Assembly: GCA_963931865.1 (NCBI GenBank)
Contig: OZ007515.1
Span: 5,516,493-5,580,492, forward strand
Reading direction: 5' to 3'
Length of the DNA stretch: 64,000 nt
DNA from: Axinella damicornis
Lineage: Eukaryota > Porifera > Demospongiae > Axinellida > Axinellidae
The notes beneath the pieces are model-generated. The model was not told the origin of the DNA and did no database searches. It saw only the letters and a list, made by a program, of their open reading frames with translations. Position numbers and translations under genes: made by a program. This document shows positions 24,867-35,697 of this stretch, piece after piece; positions within the stretch are counted from its first letter, which is position 1; every line of letters starts with the position of its first letter.

Positions 24867-25657
24867 ACTATTAGCTACAACTCCTGAAGGTCCGAACTAG
24901 CACATGGTCATTTCAATTTCTCTCTGCTTCCACTTGAGTCCATAATAAGAAAAGGTGAAGGTTCAATGTTGTGATCTTATTATACGTTGAAGAATGTCAT
25001 TAAGGTCAGAAAAATTGAAGTGGACAAAGCCAACGATGCCGTAGCTAGCTAGCTCAGCTCTTCTGGTTGATAGCTAGATCTAGCCAGCAACAAGGGGGGC
25101 GCCAGCCCCTGGAGCCCCCTGCTTCCTACACCACTGGACGGAGGTGAGGATTAGGGCTAACTTAGGGTTAGGGTTTAGCAACATGGCCGGCGCCAACAAA
25201 ACCACAGCTTACATGTGATCTTCTCATTCCTTGTGCTGCCTCGTTCATAAGGTTTGTTCTCCAAACCAGTCTCAGCAATCGTTGGTTGTACGACTGCTGT
25301 GGATGCAGCTGCTCTCTTTCGTGCAACTTCCTTCTCTCCTTCACATGGAGTGTTTTTTCTTGAGACTCACCTTCAAGTTGGTCGAGAATAAAACTTCGTA
25401 CCACAAATCTCAGACTCGCTCACTTCCAACGATTCACCCACTTGTGCTAGACAGATGCTCTTTCCTCGAATAGAGTCAAACGAGAAGTAGTCCCACACAA
25501 CACTGGCACGTGGGCGACCTCTTCTTTGGGTAGGGGGCAAGAGTTAAGTGGCCTCCTCAGAAGAACCTGAAGACTGCAATGCCATCTTCTACGCTGACAG
25601 TGCAAAAGAACGAAGCATGTACTGCATACTGTGCATGCACGCAGTGAACTGTAACAT

Positions 25658-25755
25658 ACCGTATACCGGCAAATTTTGGCGGCCATTAAGTTTGGCGAAA
25701 TGGCCTGAAATGGCTCGGTATAAAATTTGGCGATTTTAAAATTTGGCGATCGCGA
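25658..25755. mobile_element. Partial TTTGGCG-type MITE
   Basis: Carries TACCGTATACCGGCAAATTT and repeated TTTGGCG words, matching the ends of the 13-kb and 47-kb MITEs. The opposite end is missing. Confidence 0.55.
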
Positions 25756-25796
25756 CGGAAAAGTATGACGTCATTATGCGCGCCGTGAGGACGAAG

Positions 25797-26300
25797 ACGT
25801 AATCAATCAATCAATCAAATCTTTTATGTCCCCTGCATTTGCAGCCAGCCTGAGTTAGGCTTATGAGACTAGAAAAGGAACGCTTAAGACACACACTTAA
25901 GACATACAGAACATGTAGTCAGCTTCTGGCTAATGCCATCAAAGTTCGAGCAGCTAGAGCTTTTTTCAGGTGATCTAGCAGCAGATTTACGAGTAGAGGT
26001 GGGCCATGGCAAGTGGTTTACACCAAACTGTATCTCCAAACACCCTTCTGCTTTCCTGTATGGACCGTCCATTTCTCCAGTGTTGCAGCATTACAGATGA
26101 GGAGTGTGTGGCTCTCTTGAAGGTCCTGGGTGTAAACTGGCACCCTAATGTGAGGGACCCTTGCAAATGTCCAGGTGGACCGGAGGTGGGGGGTGCCTGC
26201 AGCTGAACCGCAGGACTTCCTGATTGTTGCCCTGGTATATGTATATACAGTAAACATGCATACAAATAATACAAATACAAAGAAGAAATGAAAAAGCACT
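25797..26300 (-). mobile_element. LINE 3'-end fragment
   Basis: Read on the minus strand the segment ends AAAAGATTTGATTGATTGAT, the short-tandem tail typical of CR1/L2-type LINEs, preceded by GCTGGCTGCAAATGCAGGGG. No reverse transcriptase is retained. Confidence 0.45.
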
Positions 26301-26308
26301 AAAGTGCA

Positions 26309-27112
26309 AACCTCGCCCTCATGTAGCGAAGCATACCAATAAGATCTACTAGTGGAATGCAGGACATGGCGAGCCTGAGCGAAGTGCAGGTGCAGGACAT
26401 GCATGGAGCAGTTGGACTCAATTATGTGACTGCACAGAAATTATGACACTAAACATACACTTGTACACATCACAGCAACTGTGAGTCAGGTTAGCATTAG
26501 CTGAAGCAGTCTAGCAGGTACGTCACCGGCCATGGCGGTAGACCCACGAGCTGTCTCCGTCTTTGTTGTCGCCACCGAGGAGGCAGAACTTGAAGTTCAT
26601 GGTCATCTATTAGCCAATGAGATAGGTAGGTTCGTTCACGAGTGGTCTCCGTCTAGTCTTTACATGTTGCGCAGCACGCGCAAGTATCACGTGTCATCCG
26701 GTGCGCGTTCGGGGTCTGGTATCGGGAACCAGACTATAGCTCGCTAGCTCATCAGTTTGTCACTTTGTGCCGCTTGGTTTGTGGTAGCGCTGGTATCGCT
26801 AGACGCCACGCTTCACGTACCAGTAGTCTAGTAACAGCGCTAGTGACCCGCTGATGTCGATTTTGTGGCACAAGCACCAAGTAAAGTTTTCGCGGTGAGC
26901 TAAAAACTGTCATAACTCTCGAACTAAACATTTTTATCCATATTGCTATGTTAATTTAGTTCCTTACGTCGAGCGCTTTCTTTTGATACCTTGGTCTCGC
27001 TCGTCAAGTACCCGCAGCGCCCGCTAGAACGGTAACAGACAGACACACACAGACACACAGACAGACACACACGATGATTACTAGAACCTCGCCCCCGCAT
27101 GGGCGAGGTTAA
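26309..27112. repeat. Composite repeat bounded by CCTCGCCC words
   Basis: AACCTCGCCCTCATG at 26309 and CCCGCATGGGCGAGGTT at 27110 lie at the edges. Inside are copy 2 of the dispersed repeat (26340-26600, reverse of 8160-8430), a vestigial ATG exon at 26532 (MAVDPRAVSVFVVAT) and an (ACAG)n-like tract near 27040-27070. The short exon may be another parent-gene remnant. Confidence 0.45.
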
Positions 27113-27216
27113 AAAGTAGGACATACATTAGGCATGTACAGGTGGTAAATAAGACAATGCACTCTACAATATATAATTATATTTTATTCAGTCTTACGTT
27201 TTTTGGTGGTGGTGGT

Positions 27217-27240
27217 GGGGGGGGGGGGGGGGGGGGGGGG
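27217..27240. repeat. Poly-G run
   Basis: About 24 consecutive G following a (GGT)n stretch. Comparable homopolymers occur at 10412 (C), 33017 (C), 58210 (G) and 58381 (C). Confidence 0.9.
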
Positions 27241-27698
27241 TTGTTGTGTGTAGACAGGAGGTGGTAAAGGTGGTGAGGGATAAAAGGAAAAGAGAGAGAA
27301 GGTCATGCTGAAATAAAAGGAAGTTGGTTTGGGAAATCCGGGTCAAATTGAGTGAAATAAAAGGAAATTAATGAAAAGGCCAGGGTTGGCAGTTGTGGGA
27401 AATAATACGGTGGATGAATCTACAAAAATATGTATAAGGATATGTATACAAGGTTATAGCCCGTTGCTAGGTGGTTGCTAAGATTATAGAAGACTTGTAA
27501 CATGCCCCTAGAAATGCTGATTCAGCTATATCAGGTGTGAACTGTGACTATATCAGATGTGAAGAGTGGCTATATCAGGTGTGAAGAGTGTCTATATCTG
27601 TCAAAGAAAAAGCAAGCAGTATACAGGTACAGCACAACAAATGTCAAAAGGACTGATTGCACAACTTAACAAATGTAATAGAAAGGCAGAAATGCCGT

Positions 27699-28293
27699 TT
27701 AGTCAGCCATAAACAGATTAAACTCATCAAAGTCAACATCAGTTAGATCCAGCTCAGAACTGGAAGGTAAGGCAAGAGGTGGAGGAACACTGTATGGCGG
27801 AGGTAAAGCAGGTCCATTGTAGATTGTTACATTACAGCTAGAAAATTTCATCTGTGGTACATGAGGAGGCTGTGCTGGAATCACGTTGTGCCCTCTGTTG
27901 ATGATAGAATTCGGGACACTGCCTGCTGTTGACCCACGTTGTATGCTCATACTGACGAAGCTCTGGAGGAGCACTGTATGGTAAAGCAGGTCCATTGTAG
28001 ATTGTTCCAAGAAGTTGGGACAAAGCGCGGGCTAACAGTGCGCATATTATGACGAAGAAGCCAGTTAGCAGCATACAAACAGACTTGGGAGGATATCGAC
28101 CACCGTCTTGTTTCCTTGTCTCTGCAACGTACAGACTTAGCCACTTGCCAAGGCCAGCAGTGTCAGCTTTTTCAAGGAGATCCATGGGAACTTTCTTCGC
28201 TTGACTCAGTCCACTCCCCAAACGAAACCGCTCGTGGCATTCCTTGGAGCGCTTCGGAACATTTTCCAAAAGTGAGGGCGAGATCAAATCCAT
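27699..28293 (-). pseudogene. Crypton/DUF3504-type recombinase N-terminal relic
   Basis: The minus-strand frame from 28293 contains WLSLYVAETRKQDGGRYPPK followed by SVCMLLTGFFVI. This corresponds to the YVxETRxxDGxPYPPxxLYxLLxGLLR block shared by QRICH1/ZMYM-type proteins and Crypton-derived recombinases. The catalytic tyrosine-recombinase part is absent. Two short copies of an IYNGPALPP segment follow, in different frames (near 28005 and 27815). Only a truncated fragment remains. Confidence 0.6.
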
Positions 28294-28484
28294 GATATAC
28301 CTCTCTAGGAGAGCAACTAGTTCTATTTGTTCAAAATCTAGCTAACAAAGCAGCTAGCTAGCTACACTTGTTCGAACTTGCACTAGCAAAATTTGAAAAT
28401 GCGGAATTGGAGTATACGGACGGTAATGACGTCATTTGCGCGTTGCCAAAACAACCACCTAACAACGAGCTATAAATCAGTTAA

Positions 28485-28591
28485 ATCACCCTCCCACTCG
28501 GGATGTTGCGGTTTATAAGCCCTCCCCCTCGGGCGCTACGCGCCCTCGGGTGTCGGGCTTATAATCCGGCAACATCCCTCGTAAGGGTGAT
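28485..28591. mobile_element. 107-bp hairpin MITE flanked by TTAA
   Basis: Inverted arms (ATCACCCTCCCACTCGGGAT against the imperfect complement) meet at GGGCGCTACGCGCCC. TTAA lies directly outside both ends (28481-28484 and 28592-28595). TTAA duplications are typical of piggyBac and Kolobok elements. Confidence 0.75.
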
Positions 28592-28649
28592 TTAACTAAT
28601 ACATATGAGGGGTTATAAGGGGTGAGGTGTAGTGAGGGACGGCAAAAGG

Positions 28650-29918
28650 AGGACTAGTTAAAAATCAGTTTCTGTCTAGCTGTGTACAATTCATAAATGC
28701 TCATGGTGATACAAAATATGTGATTCTGTGGGCGGAGAAGGGTGGTCAGTTTGTTGGGAATAGAGTCCGATATGAAGTTTGGGAATTTCCCTGAAATTGC
28801 CTTGAACAACTTCACTCGTGCTTTATGTAGTGCAGGACATATCAGCAGGAAGTGGGTCTGGTCCTCCGGGGCTTGACCGCACATCTTGCAGATTCGTTGG
28901 TCATATGGTGTCTTGGGACACGTGAACATTCCCAATTCAATTTGGAGGGGGAGGCAACCGGCCCACAAACCAGCCAGGACCCTTTTGGCAGCAACAGGAA
29001 TATGAGCTCTAGCATAGGGCTCAAGCTCAGGGGAGGTCTTAAGTTGCCTATAGAGTACCAGCTTACCCCCACTCTCAGAGCCAAGCGCCCCCTCGTCCCA
29101 CACACCGTCCCTCCATTTCTGTTCATAATGGTCAGCCAGGGCATTCCAGAGGATATCTTTCATCTCATTGCCATTTAATGCTCCCTCAAGCTGGTTTTCT
29201 AGGTGTATCTTCTCAATGAGGTTTCTAGTTCTAGAAAACCCAGTTTACTTTTTCTCTGTCAGCTATCTCACTTGTCCATCTAAAGATTTTCCTGACTAGT
29301 CTGTTGGCGGGGAGAGAACAAGCTCTGAACCAGTATTTTAGGACTACATAATGAAGCTGCATCTGAAGTGGGACCCACCCTGAATCACCTATCAAGGCAG
29401 CAAGAGGGGCAGTTTTTCCTAGACCAAAAAAGAAGCGTAGTGCATTATGTTGGATTTGGCTTATTATAGGGAAGTCTCTATTTGCCCAAATCGCAGCACA
29501 GTACTCTATCCTAGATAGCACCAGTGAGTTGAACAAGTGTGAGAACACTTGAATGGGTAGGCCTCCAGCCGCCTTGGACTTGGCAATGAGGACACCTAAC
29601 ACCCGGTTAGCATGGTCATAAACCTTTTGCAACGATTCGTTGGTGTCTATAGGAATTCGTTTATCCAAAAGCCCAGATATTTATATTCATGGCAATATTC
29701 AACAGAAAAATCTCCCATCTTAAAGTTGGATGAGGAGCAAGGTTTTCTTTTACTTCTGAAATGCATGCATTTGGATTTTTGTTGAATTCCCCATGTAGAG
29801 CACCATTCAGAGAGTATATTGAGCAGTTTCTGAAGGTCTTGCTCATTTTCGGATAGAATGACTACGTCATCAGCAAAGAGAAGGGTTGAGATTTTAGACT
29901 CCCCACACGGGATTCCTA
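28650..29918 (-). pseudogene. LINE pol, 3' part (RT palm to C-terminal zinc knuckle)
   Basis: Read on the minus strand it begins with IPCGESKISTLLFADDVVIL, the reverse transcriptase YxDD-equivalent motif (FADD). It continues through a thumb-like region (IEYCAAIWANRDFP) and ends with the Cys-His knuckle common to non-LTR pol proteins (ICKMCGQAPEDQTHFLLICP), stopping near 28654. Small frameshifts separate the segments, so it is dead. Its upstream half lies at 40123-40435, split off by the 10.2-kb insertion. Confidence 0.88.
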
Positions 29919-29956
29919 CGGTACGCGTCTTTAAATTTGATGCCGAACTTCGGAAA
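29919..29956 (+). repeat. Left terminal inverted repeat of the 10.2-kb element
   Basis: 38 bp beginning CGGTACGCGTC and ending CTTCGGAAA, identical to the complement of 40083-40120. Confidence 0.95.
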
Positions 29957-30124
29957 CACTTCCGTTGCTGGTTCCGCATTTCGGAAAAACCGAAACGCGG
30001 AAGTGCATAAACGCAAATGCGGAAGATCCGTAAACGAAGTCCGGTGACTTTGTTGGAAACGTTTTTCCGAAGCGAATTCCGGAGCATCATGCAGTTCCGT
30101 GCCACAAACGCACTCAGTGCACAG

Positions 30125-31039
30125 AGATGAACTCATCTCACCAGTTGAGGATATGGTGGAAGGAAAGCCTCCAACAGTACTCGTTCGATGGGAAGGAAAC
30201 CAGTCTAAACGATATGACAATACCGAAGAAGAAATCTGGCTACACAGGGTTGTCGCTGTGAACAACACGGCTATTGTGGAACCTTCCCGAGATTTGTTAC
30301 AAGTTGGAGACTACATCGAGTACGAATTTTTGGCGAAAAAAGGAAAAGTGCAGGTGTGGCGTGGTATACTTGTTGCCATTGATCCAGACGCGGAACGCCG
30401 CGCTCGTTCGAGTCGCCCAGTGAGCGAGGAGCACCGTGCCGGTTCGGAGTTAGAGTTGAAAAAAGGCCTGCCCAGCTCATCCGATCCAGTCCCGCCAGAC
30501 CGTCGTGTTGTCAAGTCGTTGTTCGAGGGCTTGGGCTCTGGCAAAGGCAAGAGGAAGAAGCGTCTCAGCACTTCGCCACTACCAGGTGCAGAGCCAAAAC
30601 GGAAACATGCTGGTGGGGACATCCTATTTGTCAGTGAGGACAAGACAGACCGTGGTGCAAAGTTTGGTAAGTCTTAGGCTGTAGCAAATTGTATTTTTGT
30701 ACAGTGCCGATGGATGATTTAGCCAGAGGCCTTGGGAGAGAAACAGCTCAAACGTTAACAACATAGCCAGTTTTTGTCCCATACGTAAAGTGTGGAGGGA
30801 GGGGCAGGTATACAGGGCTTTTCCAAACCCTCGCAACAGCCTCAGCTGGTTAAGTGGACAATTAGTTTTGTGGTCGAAACTCGTTTGAGTTAAATCAGCC
30901 AAAGTTTAGTGCTTAAATACAGTATATATAGCCCTGCCTGCGCTCCATATATGGAATGGTCTACACAATTGGCTTTAAGCATTTTAGTGTAGTGTTGCAA
31001 GGATTCGGAAAAACCCTGTAGCTGATAATCTGTACCACA

Positions 31040-31073
<34 letters not shown>

Positions 31074-32288
31074 TGCGTGTAGGAGTTGGAGTTGGATTGC
31101 CACCCTCAGAAGGTAGACTTGACGCAATTTCCAGTGAGCTAAGGGATATCAAGACAACACCTGCACTAGAAGCTGAATTGTTAGCCTCTTGCTCATTAAA
31201 GTCGATTTCCAGGCAACTAAAGGAAATAAAGCAGTGTTCACAGCAGCACCTGAAAATACAGGAAGAACAGTCAAAGTGCTACATGGAACTACAGAAAGAA
31301 CAGTCAAAGCACTACATGGAACTACAGGAAGAACAATCCCTGGAACTACAGGATGTGAAAACATCACTATTGTCGCTGGAGAAGACTGTCAAGAAACTAA
31401 GTGAAAATGCTCATGCAGGATTAATAAAGGGTGATGAAGTTGATGTGGACAGCCTTGTGTCATCATTTGTTTCTAATCCACCTCCTAGTAGTTCCTCCTT
31501 TGCTTCACTCCCACCAGCGTTTGGTACCAGCGTTTGGTTCTCCATCACCAGCGTTTGGTTCTCCATCACCAGCATTTGGTTCTCCAGTACCAGCGTTTGG
31601 TTCTCCACCACCATCATATAGCTTTGGTGCGACTTCACCTGGTTATCACCCAATGATCCCCTCACTCTCTGGAAAACAGATGAGGGCTACTAGCGCTCCC
31701 CCAACCTGTACGTACTTTCAACAGGACTGCCGTGGTGGTAACGATGGTGCTAGTTGTTCGTTGAAAGATTACTCTCCTCAGAAGACACTTGGACTATTTG
31801 AGCTGGAATGCGGAGAGCCACTTCCACCTTCAATCAGTGACGAGACATTGGGTCGACCACTAGTTGATGATGAAATACGATCCAAGGATGAAGACGTCTG
31901 TCAGCCAGTGGGAAGTGGAATGCCGTCCCAGATCCCTGCTCGCCTAACAAACAAAGCAACTCCGATATCGCCCAGAAAATACAAGTCGTCAGATGAAGTC
32001 CTCTCACTGTATAGGTACTACAAAAACCCTAAGGACATTGGGAAGCTTGCTATTGCCTTAGCTAAGTACACCTATTTTGGAGTGTCCATAATGGGCGAGT
32101 GCACTGTCACAGGACGAGGGGAGACGACAGCACTTGATCCTGTTAAATTGGGACTTCTCCAAAACAACATTCGTGCCGTTTTCCCACAGATGGATAATGA
32201 CGAGTTCATTAAAACAATTTGGGAGAAGTGTAAGGACTCTCTTGCGGGATGCTGCAAGGGTTTACGAGCTGCTAGCAGACATCCGTGA
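30125..32288 (+). CDS. BEN-domain protein carried by the 10.2-kb element
   Basis: Exon 1 (30125-30666) runs from a GTGCACAG acceptor to a TTTG|GTAAGT donor. It encodes a possible chromo/Tudor-like part (VLVRWEG, later VGDYIEYEFLAKKGKVQVWR) and a Lys/Arg-rich nuclear segment (GSGKGKRKKR). Exon 2 starts at 31083 in the matching phase. It adds a Gln/Glu-rich coiled coil with three repeats of the type YMELQxEQS, then tandem PAFGSPS repeats, and ends in a BEN domain (about 31970-32250: LDPVKLGLLQNNIRAVFPQM, then FIKTIWEKCKDSL). BEN domains bind DNA and chromatin. The frame slips by 7 bases inside the PAFGSPS array (near 31520). That is a repeat contraction, a hidden intron or an assembly error. 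The acceptor at 30124 leaves the true start unknown. Confidence 0.72.
31505..31616 (+). repeat. 21-bp in-gene tandem repeat (PAFGSPS)
   Basis: Four to five copies of CCAGCGTTTGGTTCTCCATC-like units lie inside BEN-gene exon 2. The first copy is 7 bases short, which causes the frame change. Confidence 0.85.
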
Positions 32289-32299
32289 GTTGGAGTGCC

Positions 32300-33027
32300 A
32301 CCACGCACTACCTCCCGGGATTTTATTTGAGTTGCCTCTTCTGCCAGTATTAATGCTACATTTAATGTACGTTTTTGAGTTCCTGCATTTGATCTGCCAT
32401 TTGTTGAAAGTAATCACTTGTGCACAGTACGCAAGGGCGTGCAGCGCGGCGCTGCTGCTCAGCGCTAACCGGCTACAAATGGCTTCACTTCCGGTTCAAC
32501 TAGTTTGCACTGCGACCAAAATTTAATAATGAATAATGACGACGGAAGACAATACAAAAAGGTACAAAAACAAGGGGAAGGCAGCATTACCTACTCTTCC
32601 CTAAATAGGCACAAAAGATTCACAAAACATACACTAAAGAAGCTAGGCAGGAGGGCGGCTTTCCTGCTGTCACCCTGGCCTATACCCTGCCTTCAGCCTC
32701 CTCCCATCTATGATAGCTCCTCAGGGATAGACGCCCTTACAGCCGCCCAATCTATGATGTTGAAGTGGTGCACAGGTGGTTGGGGAACTGGTGGTTGTGG
32801 AACTGGTGGTTGTGGAACTGGTGGCTGGGGAGGACGTCTGGCAGCGGCTTCTCTGTGTGCTATAGTAGACAGAGCAGGGAGGGAATGCGAGGGATAACTA
32901 CTAGTGCAAGCACTTTCACCAGGCAACTTCCAAAAGCTATGGAGCAAAGATGCAATGTAAGTAGAGCCCCTAAACCAATTTTCCAAGAAGTAGAGCACTG
33001 AAGGACTGCAAGCCAACCCCCCCCCCC

Positions 33028-33058
<31 letters not shown>

Positions 33059-33184
33059 CAGGTGTGTGTTGAAATACATAACACCTGACCAACAAATTTG
33101 TGTTGCTTGCAGTCACTGAAAGAACATGAAGTCTTGTAGGTGCATGGCCATTAGTGTGATGGCAACCTGTGCATACAGCCTTAC
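32300..33184. other. Non-coding spacer with (GGAACTGGTGGTTGT)n and poly-C
   Basis: Holds a 15-bp tandem array at about 32775-32830 and a C homopolymer at 33017-33044 running into (CA)n. Antisense proline-rich frames across the array (QPPVPQPPV) are probably periodicity artefacts, though they could be the tail of the RING-like gene. Confidence 0.55.
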
Positions 33185-33939
33185 CTTTGGCACGCTGTAG
33201 AGCGAAGACTCCCTCGATGTTCAGAGGGAATCCACAAGATGGGCACTCTGCCCCAGCCATGACTGCAGAGTTAAAGCAGTCCCAGTGCGACTCCTGAAGG
33301 CAGCATGGCAGAGTTGCCATGTCTCTCCGAAGGGGCGGCGTCCTCCAGCTCCCTTCGCAGAAGACGCATGAGATGGTGCGGAGTTCACTCAGGTACCTGG
33401 AAATTCTAATACAACAAAAAATAGGGAGGAAAGACACAATATGAATATTGTTACACAGCTATCAACAGCAAACAATGATGGATTTCAGTAGAACAATTCA
33501 CATTCACTTTGGAAACAGATGTATGTATGTACACCTCTGATGAGGATGCTTGAGCAAGACAGATGTACACACACCTCAGTTGGCTCCGGATCTTCCTACG
33601 GAGCATCCCCGTCTTCATCACCCGAAGCGAATCTGGAGCAATCTCCAGGACGCTTCCCAGGTGATCCAAAATTTGATCAACCCTCAGGCACCTGGCAAGT
33701 TTCACTATCCCTACCAGGCGATTGAGGTCACTGGGTACTGCCCAACGTGCTGTGTCCAGCATACCAAGGTACCCAAGCACGTCGGGCAGTACAAATGGAT
33801 CCTCACGAATATCATCACTGGGTTGAAAAAAGACGGCATCAACCTGAGAAGCATCCACCATTGCCTTGATTATTGGGAGCTTGTACACAGCCTGCTTATA
33901 GCAGGCTGTGATATGATGGCCCACCCCAACAAATAGCAG
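33185..33939 (-). CDS. RING-like zinc-finger protein carried by the 10.2-kb element
   Basis: Two internal exons, 33939-33575 and 33396-33185, join at CTGAG|GTGTGT and TTTCCAG|GTACCT in matching phase without a stop. Donor CAAAG|GTAAGG follows. The first exon encodes a roughly 120-residue helical region (VLPDVLGYLGMLDTARWAVP, later LVGIVKLARCLRVDQILDHL). The second has Cys/His spacing resembling a RING or treble-clef finger: CVFC, then PCC, SHWDC and CPSC. RING proteins are usually ubiquitin ligases; here that is inference only. First and last exons are not identified. The gene runs convergently with the BEN gene, and the preserved splice frame argues against long decay. Confidence 0.6.
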
Positions 33940-34091
33940 CTGGGAAAGAATAAAAACACAATAATTGTTCACCACTTTGAACCCCGTATCCAGTATCAAC
34001 AAGGCTTCCCAATGCGCAAATCAAAGCTACCCTACTGCCCAAAGGTCAAATCTCACTAATGACAAACACACTATAGCTGGAGCCTAATTGC

Positions 34092-34732
34092 GGGTACCTG
34101 TGAAAGCCGGAACGCAGGAACGCGGAACGGAACGCGGAACGGAAGTAAAATGCGGGCCGCGCGCTATCATCACTGCATGCACCGTACGCGCAAGGCGTCT
34201 TTATTCACTGGACTGGACTGGACTCACCCAAAAATCTGTTTTTAGTGTAGGACAGAAGCTAAGCACACTTATTGATTCACTAAAGTTGCTTGCATAGCCT
34301 GCTTTCGTGTCTTTCCAGAGGTCAAAGGTCACGTGCATATTTAATAAGCTTCAATAAAAAGATTAGAAGAGCACTTATTTACCGCAGACATCGAACTCCA
34401 GCCTTTTGCTGAAGCATAGAAAACAGAAAATAATATTCCTCTATCATCCACGACTGACTGAAGAGCATTTTGCTGAAGCTTATTAAATATGCACGTAAAC
34501 TTTGACCTCTACCGACTCGAGGGAAGACACGAAAGAAGGCTATGCAAGCTACTTTAGTGAATAAATAAGTATGCTTAGCTTCTGTCCTACGCTGAAAGGG
34601 CGAGTCCAGTCCAGTCCAGTGAATAAAGACGCCCTGCGCGTACGGTGCAGGTGACGAGAGCGCGCGGCCCGCATTTTACTTCCGTTCCGCGTTCCGTTCC
34701 GCGTTCCTGCGTTCCGGCTTTCACAGGTACCC
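34092..34732. mobile_element. 641-bp Mutator-like foldback element
   Basis: Ends GGGTACCTGTGAAAGCCGGA and its complement extend into arms of over 200 bp (CACTGGACTGGACTGGACTC and AGCTAAGCACACTTATT match their complements). The flanks are CCTAATTGC on both sides (34083-34091 and 34733-34741), a perfect 9-bp duplication. It has no coding capacity. It inserted into the 10.2-kb element. Confidence 0.93.
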
Positions 34733-34869
34733 CCTAATTGCTCCTTCCAGTTTACACCTGCAGGCTGCAGTGTCTAGTCTAGTCTGCAGGTGGTGATCAT
34801 GTGGAGTGATCTGATTGGCTGATTAAGATTACACCTCACACTGTGCACACCTACACATAGCAACCAACA

Positions 34870-35235
34870 CAAACAATTCGATATGCGCTTTTAATGTCGA
34901 TTTTTGCCAACAGTGAGCCTGGGCCTGACTCCACGATGGCTCTGGCGGCATCGTCGATGGTGACATATGACAGTGAACATAGATCCGGGTCAATACCGTC
35001 ATTGACACTCCCGCCCTCTGGTGAAGAAAGGTCCAGTATCAGCCGCCAGCCCCTTGAGCTCCTTTTGGGGATCACTCCGAACCTGCTTATCTGCACTTCC
35101 GGCAATGTGTTGGGGACAAAGGGGCCCAGGATACGCCCTCCTGCACACTCCTTGGCGATGTGTTCCCGAACCACGTCTGGGTGGTCAGTCGCGGAGCCCA
35201 TGTTGCCCTTTACTGGTTTGCATCTAGACGAGTGA
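34870..35235 (-). pseudogene. DIRS/Ngaro-type reverse transcriptase, 5' fragment
   Basis: The minus strand encodes VQISRFGVIPKRSSRGWRLI then LDLSSPEGGSVNDGI and LLAKIDIKSAYRIV. The LDLSSP-GxSVNDGI block followed by an Asp-containing motif A (KIDIKSAY) is characteristic of RTs from tyrosine-recombinase retroelements. The frame diverges right after KSAYRIV, so YADD, RNase H and recombinase domains are gone. Confidence 0.78.
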
Positions 35236-35697
35236 TAGTTGTAGCCGCTCCGGAAACCCTCGCGAATCCCGTTGGTTATGTATGACGCAAACCTCGCGTC
35301 CGGGTACGTACGTGATCAGCTAAGCGTTCCCCCCAGTCCCGCCATTGCAAGGGAGACAGATTCGCCGTCAACATTGTGGGTACCCTGACCGGTGGCACCT
35401 TCCTACACCTGTTCAGCTCCAATAAATCTTCTGTGTATGGATACTCGAGCTATGGGAGGAGTTAATAGCACTCCTATAAATGCATCTGATTCGCTATAGT
35501 AATACCACAACAAGAGCATCAAAAGTAGTACAGCAGATCAAACACTCATTAGGTGACAGCAACATAATTATGGCAAGATCACACTCGTCAAGATACCTAA
35601 TCCTAGATTATGGGTCTATACAGTACCCAATTAGCTATTTCCTAACACTAGGTGACTACCAGTACATAGTGCGCCCGGCTGCCCCCAGTGCCCGCTT

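Noticed and set aside
30099..30122. Start of the BEN protein at the in-frame GTG at 30099
   Set aside because: Eukaryotic initiation at GTG is unlikely, and an AG acceptor at 30123-30124 fits better. The real start is left open.
32708..33079. Proline-rich minus-strand frame QPPVPQPPV...
   Set aside because: It arises from the 15-bp array and poly-C run. It could in principle be a tail of the RING-like gene, but no splice evidence links them.
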